This document shows, one piece after another, positions 44,787-53,363 of a stretch of 53,555 nucleotides of DNA. The number at the start of each line of letters is the position of its first letter. Within the stretch, counting starts at the first letter, position 1. Position numbers and translations under genes: made by a program. Source of the DNA: a virus; the IMG/VR virus record IMGVR_UViG_3300045051_000356, positions 1-53,555 of that record. One strand, given 5' to 3'. Under the pieces are notes generated by a model that searched no databases, was not told the DNA's origin, and saw nothing but the letters and a program-made list of their open reading frames with translations.

Positions 44787-45853
44787 CACAGAACCTTGGC
44801 GCTGAAGCTGGCGTTGATCCGGTAGGGGACCATCAGCGGCGCCGACTGCACCATCACGAAGCGCACGGACGGATCGGGGATCGTCCACGACTTCGGGAAG
44901 TACTCCACGGCCTGGAAACCGGCGTCCTCGTCCTTGATGGCGCCGAAGTGGCGCACGCCGATGAACCGATTGTCATCGTCCATCGAGTCGGCCACGCCGA
45001 TCACGCGCCCGGTGTCGAGCAGCGCAACGTTCTGCGAGGTTCCGCGGTCGTAGAACTTCTGGTTATACACCCAGTACTCGAAAGTACCGTCGGTGCCCTT
45101 GTATTGAGCGCCAGCGGCCGTCGGAGCCACGCCCAGGGTGAAGTCACCAGAGACCACGCGCTTCAGATCGAGGCGCTTCTCAAAGTCGGCGTTGGCCTTC
45201 AGGGCACGCCATGCGCTCGGCTCCATGAGGATCTTCTTGACCGTTGCCCCGGACACTTCGCCCACCAACTCGGCCCACGCCTCCAAGTCGTCCAGAGGCT
45301 TGACACCCGACTCGCCCCACTTGGTGCCGCCTGCCTTCGTGATCTGTAGGCTGGCATCGCGCCCATAGTTGATCACGTTCGTCTCGCTCGTTCCGTCTGG
45401 GCGCTCGCTCACAACGGTTGCAGTACCGGCGCGCAAAGCCTCTGCCGCCTGGAACTCGAAGCGGCGGCTGAGCATGTTCGACAGCTTGACCAGGGCCTTC
45501 TTCAGGTTCTTTTCCTGGCGCTGCGCGGGATTCAGCTCCTGACCAGTTCCGATGCTCTCGCCGGCAGACCGACGAAACGCCCCGACAGCAGGCAAGGGAA
45601 GCTTGTACTTCACGTACGGCGGAACGAAGGACTTCGTTGAATACCCCGCCGTTTCGACAACTTTTCCCTCGACCATCGGGTGGACATACGGGGCAAGATG
45701 AAGCTTCTCGTCGCCATCGACGTCGAAGTAGATCGTCTCGCTGTCCGACGTTTCCACCTCGGTGAAGAACGTGTTCAGCAAGAAAAGTTGAGGGCGCCGC
45801 ATCGTCTCGACGACTTTCTTAAGAGCGCCCGTGCCGTAGATATCGATAGCCAT
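44786..45853 (-). CDS. Major capsid protein (Phage_cap_E family)
   Basis: The 355-residue protein matches the lambda gpE-type major capsid family: MAIDIYGTGALKKVVETMRR, LFLLNTFFTEVETSDSETIY, VDGDEKLHLAPYVHPMVEGK, KRVVSGDFTLGVAPTAAGAQ, and FVMVQSAPLMVPYRINASFS. It forms the icosahedral shell, assembled on the scaffold encoded with the protease. Preceded by the decoration protein, as in lambda (D-E). ATG 45851-45853. Confidence 0.9.
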   Translation of the reverse strand: MAIDIYGTGALKKVVETMRRPQLFLLNTFFTEVETSDSETIYFDVDGDEKLHLAPYVHPMVEGKVVETAGYSTKSFVPPYVKYKLPLPAVGAFRRSAGESIGTGQELNPAQRQEKNLKKALVKLSNMLSRRFEFQAAEALRAGTATVVSERPDGTSETNVINYGRDASLQITKAGGTKWGESGVKPLDDLEAWAELVGEVSGATVKKILMEPSAWRALKANADFEKRLDLKRVVSGDFTLGVAPTAAGAQYKGTDGTFEYWVYNQKFYDRGTSQNVALLDTGRVIGVADSMDDDNRFIGVRHFGAIKDEDAGFQAVEYFPKSWTIPDPSVRFVMVQSAPLMVPYRINASFSAKVL

Positions 45854-45877
45854 GATGATCCGTTGTCCTTTCTGCTC

Positions 45878-46252
45878 TTAGGCCGCGACGGCGTCGTGCA
45901 GGTAGATCGACTGTGAAAGCGCGCGCGACCGAATGGCCGCAACGGTTCCCCCGGTCGCGAAGGTCAGCTTGTTGGCGTTGAAGTCGCCAGCGATGTACAC
46001 GGGAACAGATGCGGCGGCCCCCGTGGTGTCGATGGCATCGACGGCAATCGCGAGGATGGAAGTGGCGGCAAATGTTCCGCCGTCGTACGCCTCGTATTGG
46101 GTCTCACCGCTCTTGAGGTAGAGCACGGTGCCGCGCGCGTACACCTTGTCGGCCTTAACGGTGACTCCCCCGGTGCGCACGGGATGATCCCCGGCGATCA
46201 GCAGGTCAGGGGAAAACGTCCCCTCAGCTGTAAATCCAGCAGGTTTGAACAT
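45878..46252 (-). CDS. Head decoration protein (HDPD, lambda gpD-like)
   Basis: The 124-residue protein begins MFKPAGFTAEGTFSPDLLIA and has LLIAGDHPVRTGGVTVKADK, YLKSGETQYEAYDGGTFAAT and FNANKLTFATGGTVAAIRSR, the HDPD pattern. Trimers stabilise the capsid against internal DNA pressure. ATG at 46250-46252. Confidence 0.85.
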   Translation of the reverse strand: MFKPAGFTAEGTFSPDLLIAGDHPVRTGGVTVKADKVYARGTVLYLKSGETQYEAYDGGTFAATSILAIAVDAIDTTGAAASVPVYIAGDFNANKLTFATGGTVAAIRSRALSQSIYLHDAVAA

Positions 46253-46274
46253 GTTGCGTTCTCCGGGTGGGTGG

Positions 46275-46679
46275 TTAGTAGTTCTTCATCCGCTCGACGT
46301 AGGCCGCCATTTCGGCATCCTCGTCATCAGCCGTCGCCACGTCGGCCTTTACAGCCGGATTGAGCTTGGCCATGTGCTTGTCGAACTCCGTCGACATGAC
46401 CTGAACCACGGGCGTGGCGGTGGTCGCGGCGGCCTTCGGAGTCGCGCTCAGCAGCTCTGCGGCGGCCTCCACGGTCATGCCCATGCGGGCCAGCTTGCGA
46501 GCCAGCGGCTCGCGGCCGGTCGCTTCGGGGTGCTCGATGATGCCCAACACGCGAGCGCACTCGGCGCCCACCTTCGCAGCGGATTCGCTCTCGCACTTCG
46601 CGCGCTCATCGGCGCGCGCCTCGGCTTCGATTTTCTCAATCAAGCCGGGATGGTCTGCCCTCAGTTTTTCTGCGCTCAT
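46275..46679 (-). CDS. Internal scaffolding protein (lambda Nu3-like), nested in the protease gene
   Basis: The in-frame ATG at 46677-46679 has GAGGAG 8 nt upstream (46688-46693) in the middle of the protease gene. The 134-residue product (MSAEKLRADHPGLIEKIEAE; RADERAKCESESAAKVGAEC; KLARMGMTVEAAAELLSATP) is a charged helical scaffold, the arrangement of lambda C/Nu3. It would be made separately and removed on maturation. Translation itself is not proved. Confidence 0.75.
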   Translation of the reverse strand: MSAEKLRADHPGLIEKIEAEARADERAKCESESAAKVGAECARVLGIIEHPEATGREPLARKLARMGMTVEAAAELLSATPKAAATTATPVVQVMSTEFDKHMAKLNPAVKADVATADDEDAEMAAYVERMKNY

Positions 46680-47492
46680 TCTGCTTTCTCCTCTGTGCGT
46701 ATCGTTCAAGCTCTCGATCAGCCCCTCGAACGTCCCGAGGGAATCAGCCATTCCGGCCTCAACTGCAGCAGCTCCTAGGAGTACGTCGCCTTGCCCAAAG
46801 TTCGCGGAAACGTGCTCGACGGATTTCCCGCGATACTTCGCAACGTCCTCGATGAAGATCGCGGCCAGGTTGTCCACCATGGCCTGGATGCGCGCCTTGC
46901 CCTCGGCCGTCGTCGGATCGATTCGCTTGTATGGGCTCTGGCTGCTGACGATCTCGTCGCCACTTCCCTTGGCCACGCCCACCACAACGCCGACTGATCC
47001 GACGTGCGCCGTCTTCGCGGCCACCACCTCGGACGCCGCAGACGCCAGCCAGTAGGCCGCGCTCGCGCCCATGCCGCCCACGTAGGCGACCACCTGCTTC
47101 TTCTGGCGGGCTTCGTAGACGTGCAATGCCAGCTCGGCCAGGCCGTTCACCTGTCCACCAGGGCTGTCGATGTTCAGCAGGATCGACTTCACGGCGGGGT
47201 TGTCCAGGGCAGCGCGGAGATCCTGCGCGATCATGTCGTAGCTGGTCGCCCCGCTCACATCGGTGAAGACGTTCGCCCGGCGGAACAGCGGCCCCGTCAC
47301 CGGGATCACCGCCACCGAACCCCGCATCTCTGCGCGGTGTGCGTTGTCGAGCGGGCGGCCAAGTCGGGCCTCGACGGCAGCGGGTGACTCGTTCTCGCGA
47401 CGAGCAATCGACAGGATCACCTGCAGCGTCTCGGGCACCATCGCCCACTCAGCCGCGCAGATCGCGGCTAGGACTCGCGTCTCTTCTTTCAC
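46275..47492 (-). CDS. Prohead protease S49-like with C-terminal scaffold (lambda C-like)
   Basis: The 405-residue protein has an S49 (SppA-type) protease domain: ILLNIDSPGGQVNGLAELAL, GGMGASAAYWLASAASEVVA with the nucleophilic Ser, and GSVGVVVGVAKGSGDEIVSS. The C-terminal ~130 residues form a separate helical scaffolding region. The GTG at 47490-47492 overlaps the portal stop. It cleaves scaffold and portal during head maturation. Confidence 0.9.
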   Translation of the reverse strand: MKEETRVLAAICAAEWAMVPETLQVILSIARRENESPAAVEARLGRPLDNAHRAEMRGSVAVIPVTGPLFRRANVFTDVSGATSYDMIAQDLRAALDNPAVKSILLNIDSPGGQVNGLAELALHVYEARQKKQVVAYVGGMGASAAYWLASAASEVVAAKTAHVGSVGVVVGVAKGSGDEIVSSQSPYKRIDPTTAEGKARIQAMVDNLAAIFIEDVAKYRGKSVEHVSANFGQGDVLLGAAAVEAGMADSLGTFEGLIESLNDTHRGESRMSAEKLRADHPGLIEKIEAEARADERAKCESESAAKVGAECARVLGIIEHPEATGREPLARKLARMGMTVEAAAELLSATPKAAATTATPVVQVMSTEFDKHMAKLNPAVKADVATADDEDAEMAAYVERMKNY

Positions 47493-49081
47493 GGTTTCAC
47501 CTCTTCCGCCTTGTCGGGCGGCCCGTTGTCGCTTTGATCCTTGGGCGGGTTGTCTCCCGCATTGCCCGCCTGGCCCACGGCCGCGAGCGGAATGTTCAGC
47601 CGGCGCATCACTTCGAGCTCGTGCGCCCTCTGCTCGAGGACTTCCTCCCAGTCGAGGCCCTGCTCGGCCGCTTCGCGCTCAAGAGTCGAGACACCGATGC
47701 GCATGCGCGACTCGGCGGCGGAAACCTCGCGCACGGGATCGACGTATCCCTTGGCCGCTCCGATCCACCAGGCTTCACAGTAGGCCGCTCGGTTTTCGTA
47801 GAAGTCAGGCGCCTCGACCAGTCCGCGATCGATGGCCTCTTCGAGCCACAGCTCATATACAGGCTGCAGCCAGTTGTTGGTCATCCACTGGCGCCGGCCA
47901 GCGAAAAACCGCCAAGCCTCCATCAGCGCAGCTCGCACGGCCGCGTAGCTGGTCTTGGAGAAGTCCTTCATCACCAGTTCATAGGGCAGATTCATCCCCA
48001 CGCCGATCTCGCGCGCAATCGTCTCGACGAAGTCGCGATACACGGTCGGGGGACGGTTCGGCGCGAACGACTGGATCTCGTCGCCGGGATACAGCGGGAT
48101 GACTGCGCCGCCTTCGAGTTGAGTATCGTAGGCGGCTCGGCTCTTCTGGTATTCGCTGAAAGCCGCCTCACTGGAGCGCGTCTGCCCACCGAAGATGTCA
48201 AGCAGTTGCTGGCCATTCATCGGGCTCTTGATGAATGCGGCAATCATCGAGTTGACCACCGCCGTCTTCATCTCGTTGCGCTGGTAGTCGCTCAACATTC
48301 GGAAGCGCGGGAGAACCGGAGACAGGATCGGCTTTCCTCGCGTCTGCCCCGTGCGCTCCTCGTCGTGGACGTGCAGCACACGGAGGCGGCCGAACTCGGT
48401 GCGGGCCGGGATGCGCGTGACCTCACCAACTCCGATCGACGCTGTTCCGATGTCGAACGGGTGCTGCTTCGAAATGTGGTAGGCGACCGGCGCACCGTAG
48501 TCGTCCACCTCGATCCCCATGCGGACCTTGGGATCGCACGTCAATTGGTATGGGGTCCCCAGACGATCCGGATCGATGAGTGAAAGGCACGTCCTCCACT
48601 TTGCCCACGGCCGTTCGAGCCACAACGGCAGCGCCAGCGCTTCGCCGCTCACCATTCCGGTGCGGAACACCATCGCGGTGAGGCTCGCGAAATTGTGCTT
48701 TCGAGCGGCGTCGCAGTCCTTCGACTGCGCCCAGGTCCTAAAATGCGCAGCCACGTTGCGGGCCCACTCGCGGCCTTTCTCGCGATCCCACCCAAGCACG
48801 CGCACGTTGGGCTTCGGGGCCAACATGAAGCCCGTCCCGATCACGTTGTCGACCTGTGTCTGGATGGCGCCCGAGGCGATCCCGTTGTTGCGGATCATGT
48901 CGCGCGAGCGCGCCACGATCGTGTCCAACTCGCCCCACAGGTCAGCGTCAGCCGAACCCAATCCAGGGTTCCAGTTCTTCAACTCGCGCGCGGTTCGACT
49001 CGCCGAGTAGTGCGCGGAGTCCGCCCCGTGGAACGCGATCGGCTGGCCATGCTGGTCCAGAATCGAGATCGCGCTGCTCAT
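47489..49081 (-). CDS. Portal protein (lambda gpB-type)
   Basis: The 530-residue protein matches lambda-type portals: HYSASRTARELKNWNPGLGS, DLWGELDTIVARSRDMIRNN, AIQTQVDNVIGTGFMLAPKP, VEFGRLRVLHVHDEERTGQT-type region (in part), SDYQRNEMKTAVVNSMIAAF, and the C-terminal GYVDPVREVSAAESRMRIGV. It forms the dodecameric ring at one vertex. ATG at 49079-49081 overlaps the gpW-like stop. Confidence 0.9.
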   Translation of the reverse strand: MSSAISILDQHGQPIAFHGADSAHYSASRTARELKNWNPGLGSADADLWGELDTIVARSRDMIRNNGIASGAIQTQVDNVIGTGFMLAPKPNVRVLGWDREKGREWARNVAAHFRTWAQSKDCDAARKHNFASLTAMVFRTGMVSGEALALPLWLERPWAKWRTCLSLIDPDRLGTPYQLTCDPKVRMGIEVDDYGAPVAYHISKQHPFDIGTASIGVGEVTRIPARTEFGRLRVLHVHDEERTGQTRGKPILSPVLPRFRMLSDYQRNEMKTAVVNSMIAAFIKSPMNGQQLLDIFGGQTRSSEAAFSEYQKSRAAYDTQLEGGAVIPLYPGDEIQSFAPNRPPTVYRDFVETIAREIGVGMNLPYELVMKDFSKTSYAAVRAALMEAWRFFAGRRQWMTNNWLQPVYELWLEEAIDRGLVEAPDFYENRAAYCEAWWIGAAKGYVDPVREVSAAESRMRIGVSTLEREAAEQGLDWEEVLEQRAHELEVMRRLNIPLAAVGQAGNAGDNPPKDQSDNGPPDKAEEVKP

Positions 49082-49323
49082 CGCGGGATCCCCCCGGGAT
49101 AGATGGGCCCGCGGCGCCCGGTGCCCGTCAACGTCGCCAGCTCGCTTTCAAGGTCGGCGATGTAGCGCTTCAGCTCGGGAACCCTCGCGGGGGTCCACTT
49201 TGTCCGCCGGTTTTCTCCGAACGCGACCTCTTCCGGCTTGTCTCCGGTTACCAGCGAGTGCAGGGCCGCCTTTGCTTCGGCAAGCCTAGTCCGCAGAGCT
49301 GCAATCTCTTCAGTGTCGGCCAT
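49078..49323 (-). CDS. Head-tail connector gpW-like (81 aa)
   Basis: This short helical protein begins MADTEEIAALRTRLAEAKAA and contains VTGDKPEEVAFGENRRTKWT and PELKRYIADLESELATLTG, the fold and spacing of lambda gpW. It lies between terminase and portal as in lambda. ATG at 49321-49323. Confidence 0.85.
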   Translation of the reverse strand: MADTEEIAALRTRLAEAKAALHSLVTGDKPEEVAFGENRRTKWTPARVPELKRYIADLESELATLTGTGRRGPIYPGGIPR

Positions 49324-49360
49324 GGTCCTCGACGGCGTGATGGTCCACGCAGCGCCGAGG

Positions 49361-51295
49361 TCACAACCAAGGGTTGTCCGATCGTCGCTGCTTTCGTGGA
49401 TTCACCACCAATGGCCCAGCCTGGGGCGGGGTCGCGGTTTTCGGCGCGCCGATTCCAGCCTCCCGCCTGAACTGCTCCCAGTCCTCCGCGGACCACTTGT
49501 GAATCAGCAGCACATACGATGCGGCTCTCGCGTAAACCCGACAGTCGAGCGCTTCATTGCGGCCGTTCTTCCTGGTGACCTCCCAGACGTGGTTGCGCCG
49601 GCCGCGGTGATAGACCGGCACCAGCTCTTCGGCGGTCAACTGCTTGAAGTACTCCTCGGGATATTCGGGGAAATGGCACCATCCCCAGGGAATTTCCGCG
49701 CCTGATTCGTCGGTCGGCTTCTCCTGTTTGAGCCAGCTGTACAACTCTTCCTTGATCTTTGCCACGCCAACGGGCCACAGATTGAGGCTGACCCTCGCCT
49801 TCTTCCCCGCCTTCGTGGTGCCAACCTGAGTCGTCGTCCCGACGACTTGGGCGTAACCCTCTTTCATGCCCTTGACGGCCATCACCCGCGACGGCGGCCA
49901 CTGAGAGCACCACTGGTAGACCGTGCTCGTCTGGTCACCGGTGTCTATGGCCATCAGCCGGATCGACAGCTTTCCCCCAAGTTCGTGCTCCCACTCTTCG
50001 CTCAGCATGTCGCCCAAGCGTTGCCACGGGCTATCGGCGCCGTCGAGCTGGCTGGTGTCTCCACCGAACACGCGATACCCGATGGACCACGATTCCATGC
50101 GCGGGCCGTAGGCAACCACCTCCACCTCGATGCGGTTCCGCTGCACGTCGACGCCAGCGAAGAGAATCGATCCGCCCGCGGGAACGACGTCGGCTTTGAA
50201 TTGCTCGCGGCGATCGTAGAGCTTCTTCCACTCGGGCTTGTCGCCTTCGCCCTTGTAGGTGTCTCCGATCGTGGTGTTGATGAAGGTCTTCTTCTCCTCG
50301 GTGTTGCCCTTGCACGCGTCCCACTCGGCGGCCAGATGTTCCCACGTCGCGTTGGCCGCGTAGCTGTACGCGGTCCACAGGTGAAAGCTCGCGTGGCCCT
50401 TCACGGACGGGTTCTGCGCGACCCATCCGAACTCAGAGCGCCCCTCGCGCTGGCGCTTGGCGGCCTCCTCGACCATCCACCGCTTTTGGTGGTGGCCGAT
50501 TTGGAACCCGCAGTGCTCGCACTCGTAATGAACCGTCGACGGATCGCCCTCGGTCCAGTGCAGGTTTTCCCATTTCAGAAACTGCGGCTTGTCGCAGTTC
50601 GGGCACGGCACGAAGTAGCGGCGCTGGTCCCCTTGCTCGAACAGGCGCTTGATTCGGCTCGTGCTTTCGAGTGTGGGCGTGCTGCCCGCAACGATCTTGC
50701 GGTTGCCGAATGTCTCCGTGCGCTTTGTGGCCAGGCGAATCTGATCGCCTTCCTCGCCCGCGGTCAGCGCCCAACCGTCTACCTCATCCATGAATAGCGC
50801 GCGAATCGACGTGCGGCGGAACCCGCGCGGGCTATCCGCGCCCACCATGTGAAGCATTCCGCCTGGGAACTTCTTCTTCAGAATCGTGTTTCCGCCGTCG
50901 CGCTTTGCCGCTGGCGAGATCAGCCCCGCCAAGATCGGCATGTCGCGCACCATGGGCTCGATCTCTTCTTTGCTGTAGCCCTCAGCATCTCCGATCGTCG
51001 GCTGCACGATCATCACCGGGCATGGGTCCTGCGCCACGTACCAGGCCACGCCGAAGTTCATCATCTTCGAGAAACCAACGCGGGCGCTCTTCATGATCGT
51101 GACCCGCTCGATTCGCGGGTCTCCGATCGCATCGAGGATTTCGCGCTGGTAGGGATACGGCCGGTAGCGGCCCACGTCCGCGCTCGACTCGGGCGAGAGG
51201 CGGGCGTGCTCCTCTGACCACTGGGACAGCGAGAGGCGCGGCGGCGGAAGCCACAGCTTGCGCAGATCGGTCCCGAACGAAAGAGCGGCTGTCAT
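49361..51295 (-). CDS. Terminase large subunit (GpA family)
   Basis: The 644-residue packaging ATPase/nuclease has an ATPase domain with the Walker A-like segment [20 protein letters not shown] near residue 68 and Walker [15 protein letters not shown] near 168; the Cys pair [20 protein letters not shown] and [15 protein letters not shown] suggests an extra zinc finger. The C-terminal nuclease contains [20 protein letters not shown]. It packages DNA using the small subunit. ATG 51293-51295 overlaps the small-subunit stop. GpA family members cut at cos or pac sites; no cos site was identified. Confidence 0.95.
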   Translation of the reverse strand: MTAALSFGTDLRKLWLPPPRLSLSQWSEEHARLSPESSADVGRYRPYPYQREILDAIGDPRIERVTIMKSARVGFSKMMNFGVAWYVAQDPCPVMIVQPTIGDAEGYSKEEIEPMVRDMPILAGLISPAAKRDGGNTILKKKFPGGMLHMVGADSPRGFRRTSIRALFMDEVDGWALTAGEEGDQIRLATKRTETFGNRKIVAGSTPTLESTSRIKRLFEQGDQRRYFVPCPNCDKPQFLKWENLHWTEGDPSTVHYECEHCGFQIGHHQKRWMVEEAAKRQREGRSEFGWVAQNPSVKGHASFHLWTAYSYAANATWEHLAAEWDACKGNTEEKKTFINTTIGDTYKGEGDKPEWKKLYDRREQFKADVVPAGGSILFAGVDVQRNRIEVEVVAYGPRMESWSIGYRVFGGDTSQLDGADSPWQRLGDMLSEEWEHELGGKLSIRLMAIDTGDQTSTVYQWCSQWPPSRVMAVKGMKEGYAQVVGTTTQVGTTKAGKKARVSLNLWPVGVAKIKEELYSWLKQEKPTDESGAEIPWGWCHFPEYPEEYFKQLTAEELVPVYHRGRRNHVWEVTRKNGRNEALDCRVYARAASYVLLIHKWSAEDWEQFRREAGIGAPKTATPPQAGPLVVNPRKQRRSDNPWL

Positions 51296-51915
51296 GCTTC
51301 ATCCCCTGGAGACTGCTGCTCGTCCTGCTGAATCGCCTCGACCGCCAATCCCTCAAGCGCCTCCCGGCACAGGTCCTCGATCGTCATCACGTCGTCTACG
51401 GTCAGATGCGGGATGCGCCCGCGGGCCCGGCGACCGATGGCCATGATGGACGTCTTGGCTTCCTGGATCTGTCGCCCGAAGATCTCCATCGCGCGCGCCA
51501 CTTCGATCACGAGCCCCGATTCCTTTTCGAATTCGAGCCGCGCGAGCTTGGCCTTGTAGCCTTCGAACTGAAGACGAGCCGCCGCGAGGCTGTCTAGCGG
51601 GTCGACATCGTGAGCGTCGGGATCCGACTCTGGGTCAGACGCTGGCTCGGTTTGCGGATCGCCATTGGAAGCGCCCTTGGCAGCTCGTCGAGCTCGCGCA
51701 CTCAGGTGACCGTTGAGCCTGCACGCCTCCGCATTCGTGTGTCCCGGTCGACTGTCCCACGCGAGCGTTGCCCGCTTCACGTCCTTGATCTCGCCGATCC
51801 GCTTCTTTCCCTGTTTCTTCCACACGACAAACGAGGCCAGCGGGCCGTGCTTGGCCGCATGGGACACCGCCTGACGAGTAACGCCCTTGCGGCGAGCGAA
51901 TTCGGCCAGCGTCAC
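51292..51915 (-). CDS. Terminase small subunit-like (winged helix)
   Basis: The 207-residue protein begins with a winged-helix (LAEFARRKGVTRQAVSHAAK), includes RATLAWDSRPGHTNAEACRL, an acidic linker (PASDPESDPDAHDVDPLDS) and a coiled coil for oligomerisation (RLQFEGYKAKLARLEFEKES), ending in IEDLCREALEGLAVEAIQQD. It binds the packaging site DNA. GTG at 51913-51915. The gene order small-large is as in lambda. Confidence 0.8.
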   Translation of the reverse strand: MTLAEFARRKGVTRQAVSHAAKHGPLASFVVWKKQGKKRIGEIKDVKRATLAWDSRPGHTNAEACRLNGHLSARARRAAKGASNGDPQTEPASDPESDPDAHDVDPLDSLAAARLQFEGYKAKLARLEFEKESGLVIEVARAMEIFGRQIQEAKTSIMAIGRRARGRIPHLTVDDVMTIEDLCREALEGLAVEAIQQDEQQSPGDEA

Positions 51916-51918
51916 GCC

Positions 51919-52170
51919 CTACAACCCCTCGAAGCCCACGCATCTCCGCCCGAGAGTCGCCACCCGTCGCGCCGCCTTTTCAGTGCGCGTGAGAGCCAGG
52001 AAAAAGGCGCCAGGCGCCCCAGGGATGACAAACGGGATGTCAAACCTCGGATTTTCCATTGAGGACACAAATGGCGGGGCTCCAAGGACCCGCGAGGCCC
52101 CTTTTGACGCGGGGCTGGTACCCCCGTTGACGCGCTGTTCTTGGGTCGATTTGACGCTATGCTCTTGCAT
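51919..52170 (-). CDS. Small unknown protein upstream of terminase (83 aa)
   Basis: From an ATG at 52168-52170 with no clear ribosome site it begins MQEHSVKSTQEQRVNGGTSP and includes SKGASRVLGAPPFVSSMENP, PFVIPGAPGAFFLALTRTEK. It ends 3 bp before the terminase small subunit. Coding status is uncertain; it could instead be leader sequence. Confidence 0.35.
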   Translation of the reverse strand: MQEHSVKSTQEQRVNGGTSPASKGASRVLGAPPFVSSMENPRFDIPFVIPGAPGAFFLALTRTEKAARRVATLGRRCVGFEGL

Positions 52171-52226
52171 CAATTAACGCGCCGTCTTGATGCCTTCAGA
52201 GCCGCTCTCCGTGGCCATCGGGCAAG

Positions 52227-52859
52227 TCAAATTCCGTCCTCCTCTTGGCGCTTGCGACGTCGCTCGTTGCGCTGCAGGTGCCCAACAGCCTCAACGAAAA
52301 CCTGATAGGCGCGATCGTAGGAGAGGTTCAACAGCGAGGCCAGCTCGCCCAGTGACAGCCGCTCGTCCTTCCCTGGGTCGTATCCGGCGACTTGCACAGC
52401 GATTGATCCCACGCGGTCTGCAACGTCGAGGGCGCAGGTCTCGGGCATGCTATCGATGTCTGTCTCTCTCACGTCGTCGGCGTCGACCTGCTCGCCTGGA
52501 TGTCGTGGGAAGTTGAACTTTATACTTCCGTTGGTCTCGTCCACATCAAGTGCCAGGTGATATCGGCACAGCAGCCATGGACATGGGCGCATGCCGCCCT
52601 GGCATTCTCCTCGCGTCTTTGGGCGCGCTGGTAGGTCTGAGGCATCGAACCCTGCAAGCCATCTGCTGTACGCGTGCCCGATCAGTGTCCCTCGATCGCT
52701 GGCGCCCAGGTGTCGCAGGTTCTGAGTCTTTGCGACGCCACTCGTGCTGGGCGGCGTCTTGTTCTCGACTCCAAACCCGGGAAAACACGCTGTGCGCGTG
52801 TCAGCCCTTCCGGTCGGCCCGGTTCCCTTCTTCGACGGCAAGATAGCCAGGCTCTTCAC
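52227..52859 (-). CDS. Sigma-region-4-like transcription regulator, candidate late-gene activator
   Basis: The 210-residue protein contains a conserved block of a bacterial family I recall from Deltaproteobacteria: RGECQGGMRPCPWLLCRYHL with two Cys/His, GSIKFNFPRHPGEQV and MPETCALDVADRVG. It is followed by an HTH resembling sigma-70 region 4 (LSLGELASLLNLSYDRAYQV, FVEAVGHLQRNERRRKR). The GTG at 52857-52859 overlaps the upstream stop (GTGA). It lies just before the terminase and head genes, where a late activator is expected; it may redirect host RNA polymerase. The activity itself is inference. Confidence 0.7.
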   Translation of the reverse strand: MKSLAILPSKKGTGPTGRADTRTACFPGFGVENKTPPSTSGVAKTQNLRHLGASDRGTLIGHAYSRWLAGFDASDLPARPKTRGECQGGMRPCPWLLCRYHLALDVDETNGSIKFNFPRHPGEQVDADDVRETDIDSMPETCALDVADRVGSIAVQVAGYDPGKDERLSLGELASLLNLSYDRAYQVFVEAVGHLQRNERRRKRQEEDGI

Positions 52860-53086
52860 GCCTTCACCTCGCGGGCCATCTGGGCGCGGTGGCTCGGGAT
52901 GTCGGCTGGGTCGTAATTCACCTCATCGCCAGCGGCGTCGAAGTAAACCGGCATATCAAAGTCGCCCCTGTTGCAGTCTGGGCAATCGACTTCCAATAGA
53001 ACCGCCTCGGGATAGTCCCACTCGGCTCGCGGAGACGTTGCCTTGCGCTTGCACCTTGGACACCGAACCTCGATCGTCTCGCTCAC
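52856..53086 (-). CDS. Small zinc-ribbon protein (76 aa)
   Basis: GTG at 53084-53086 overlaps the upstream stop. A zinc ribbon (VRCPRCKRKATSPRAEWDYP; LLEVDCPDCNRGDFDMP) is followed by an acidic beta segment (VYFDAAGDEVNYDPADIPSH). The gene just before the sigma-like regulator; it may partner it. No specific family. Confidence 0.6.
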   Translation of the reverse strand: MSETIEVRCPRCKRKATSPRAEWDYPEAVLLEVDCPDCNRGDFDMPVYFDAAGDEVNYDPADIPSHRAQMAREVKA

Positions 53087-53268
53087 TTGCCACCTCGGCG
53101 CTTCTGCCTGCGCACCTTCACGTTTCCTTGTCGACTGGCGTGGTAGTCGCAGATGTTGCCGATGCGACCGCCGGGCATCGCGCCGAACGTGTGCGCGTAG
53201 CCCTTGCATCCGTGAACCTGGCACGGCGGATAGCCCCAGCCGTTGCGCGGACCGATGGTGGCGCTCAC
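53083..53268 (-). CDS. Small Cys/His protein (61 aa)
   Basis: GTG at 53266-53268, overlapping the tiny membrane-like gene. Contains YPPCQVHGCKGYAHTFGAMP and GRIGNICDYHASRQGNVKVR, a Cys/His zinc-like site, and ends RRGGK. Its last codons carry the CGAGGTGGCAA ribosome-site repeat for the next gene. Confidence 0.6.
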   Translation of the reverse strand: MSATIGPRNGWGYPPCQVHGCKGYAHTFGAMPGGRIGNICDYHASRQGNVKVRRQKRRGGK

Positions 53269-53363
53269 TTGCCACCTCGCCTATCGCGGGAGTACCGGAT
53301 GAAGTCCAGAACCTCACAGAACAGCATCCCGATTAGGATCCCTTGCCAGAAGTCGGAACTCAT
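53265..53363 (-). CDS. Tiny membrane-like protein (32 aa)
   Basis: The ATG at 53361-53363 overlaps the upstream stop as ATGA. MSSDFWQGILIGMLFCEVLD followed by FIRYSRDRRGGK gives one short hydrophobic segment and a basic end. It is below normal gene-finding length, but coupling on both sides and the repeated ribosome-site element support translation. Confidence 0.5.
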   Translation of the reverse strand: MSSDFWQGILIGMLFCEVLDFIRYSRDRRGGK

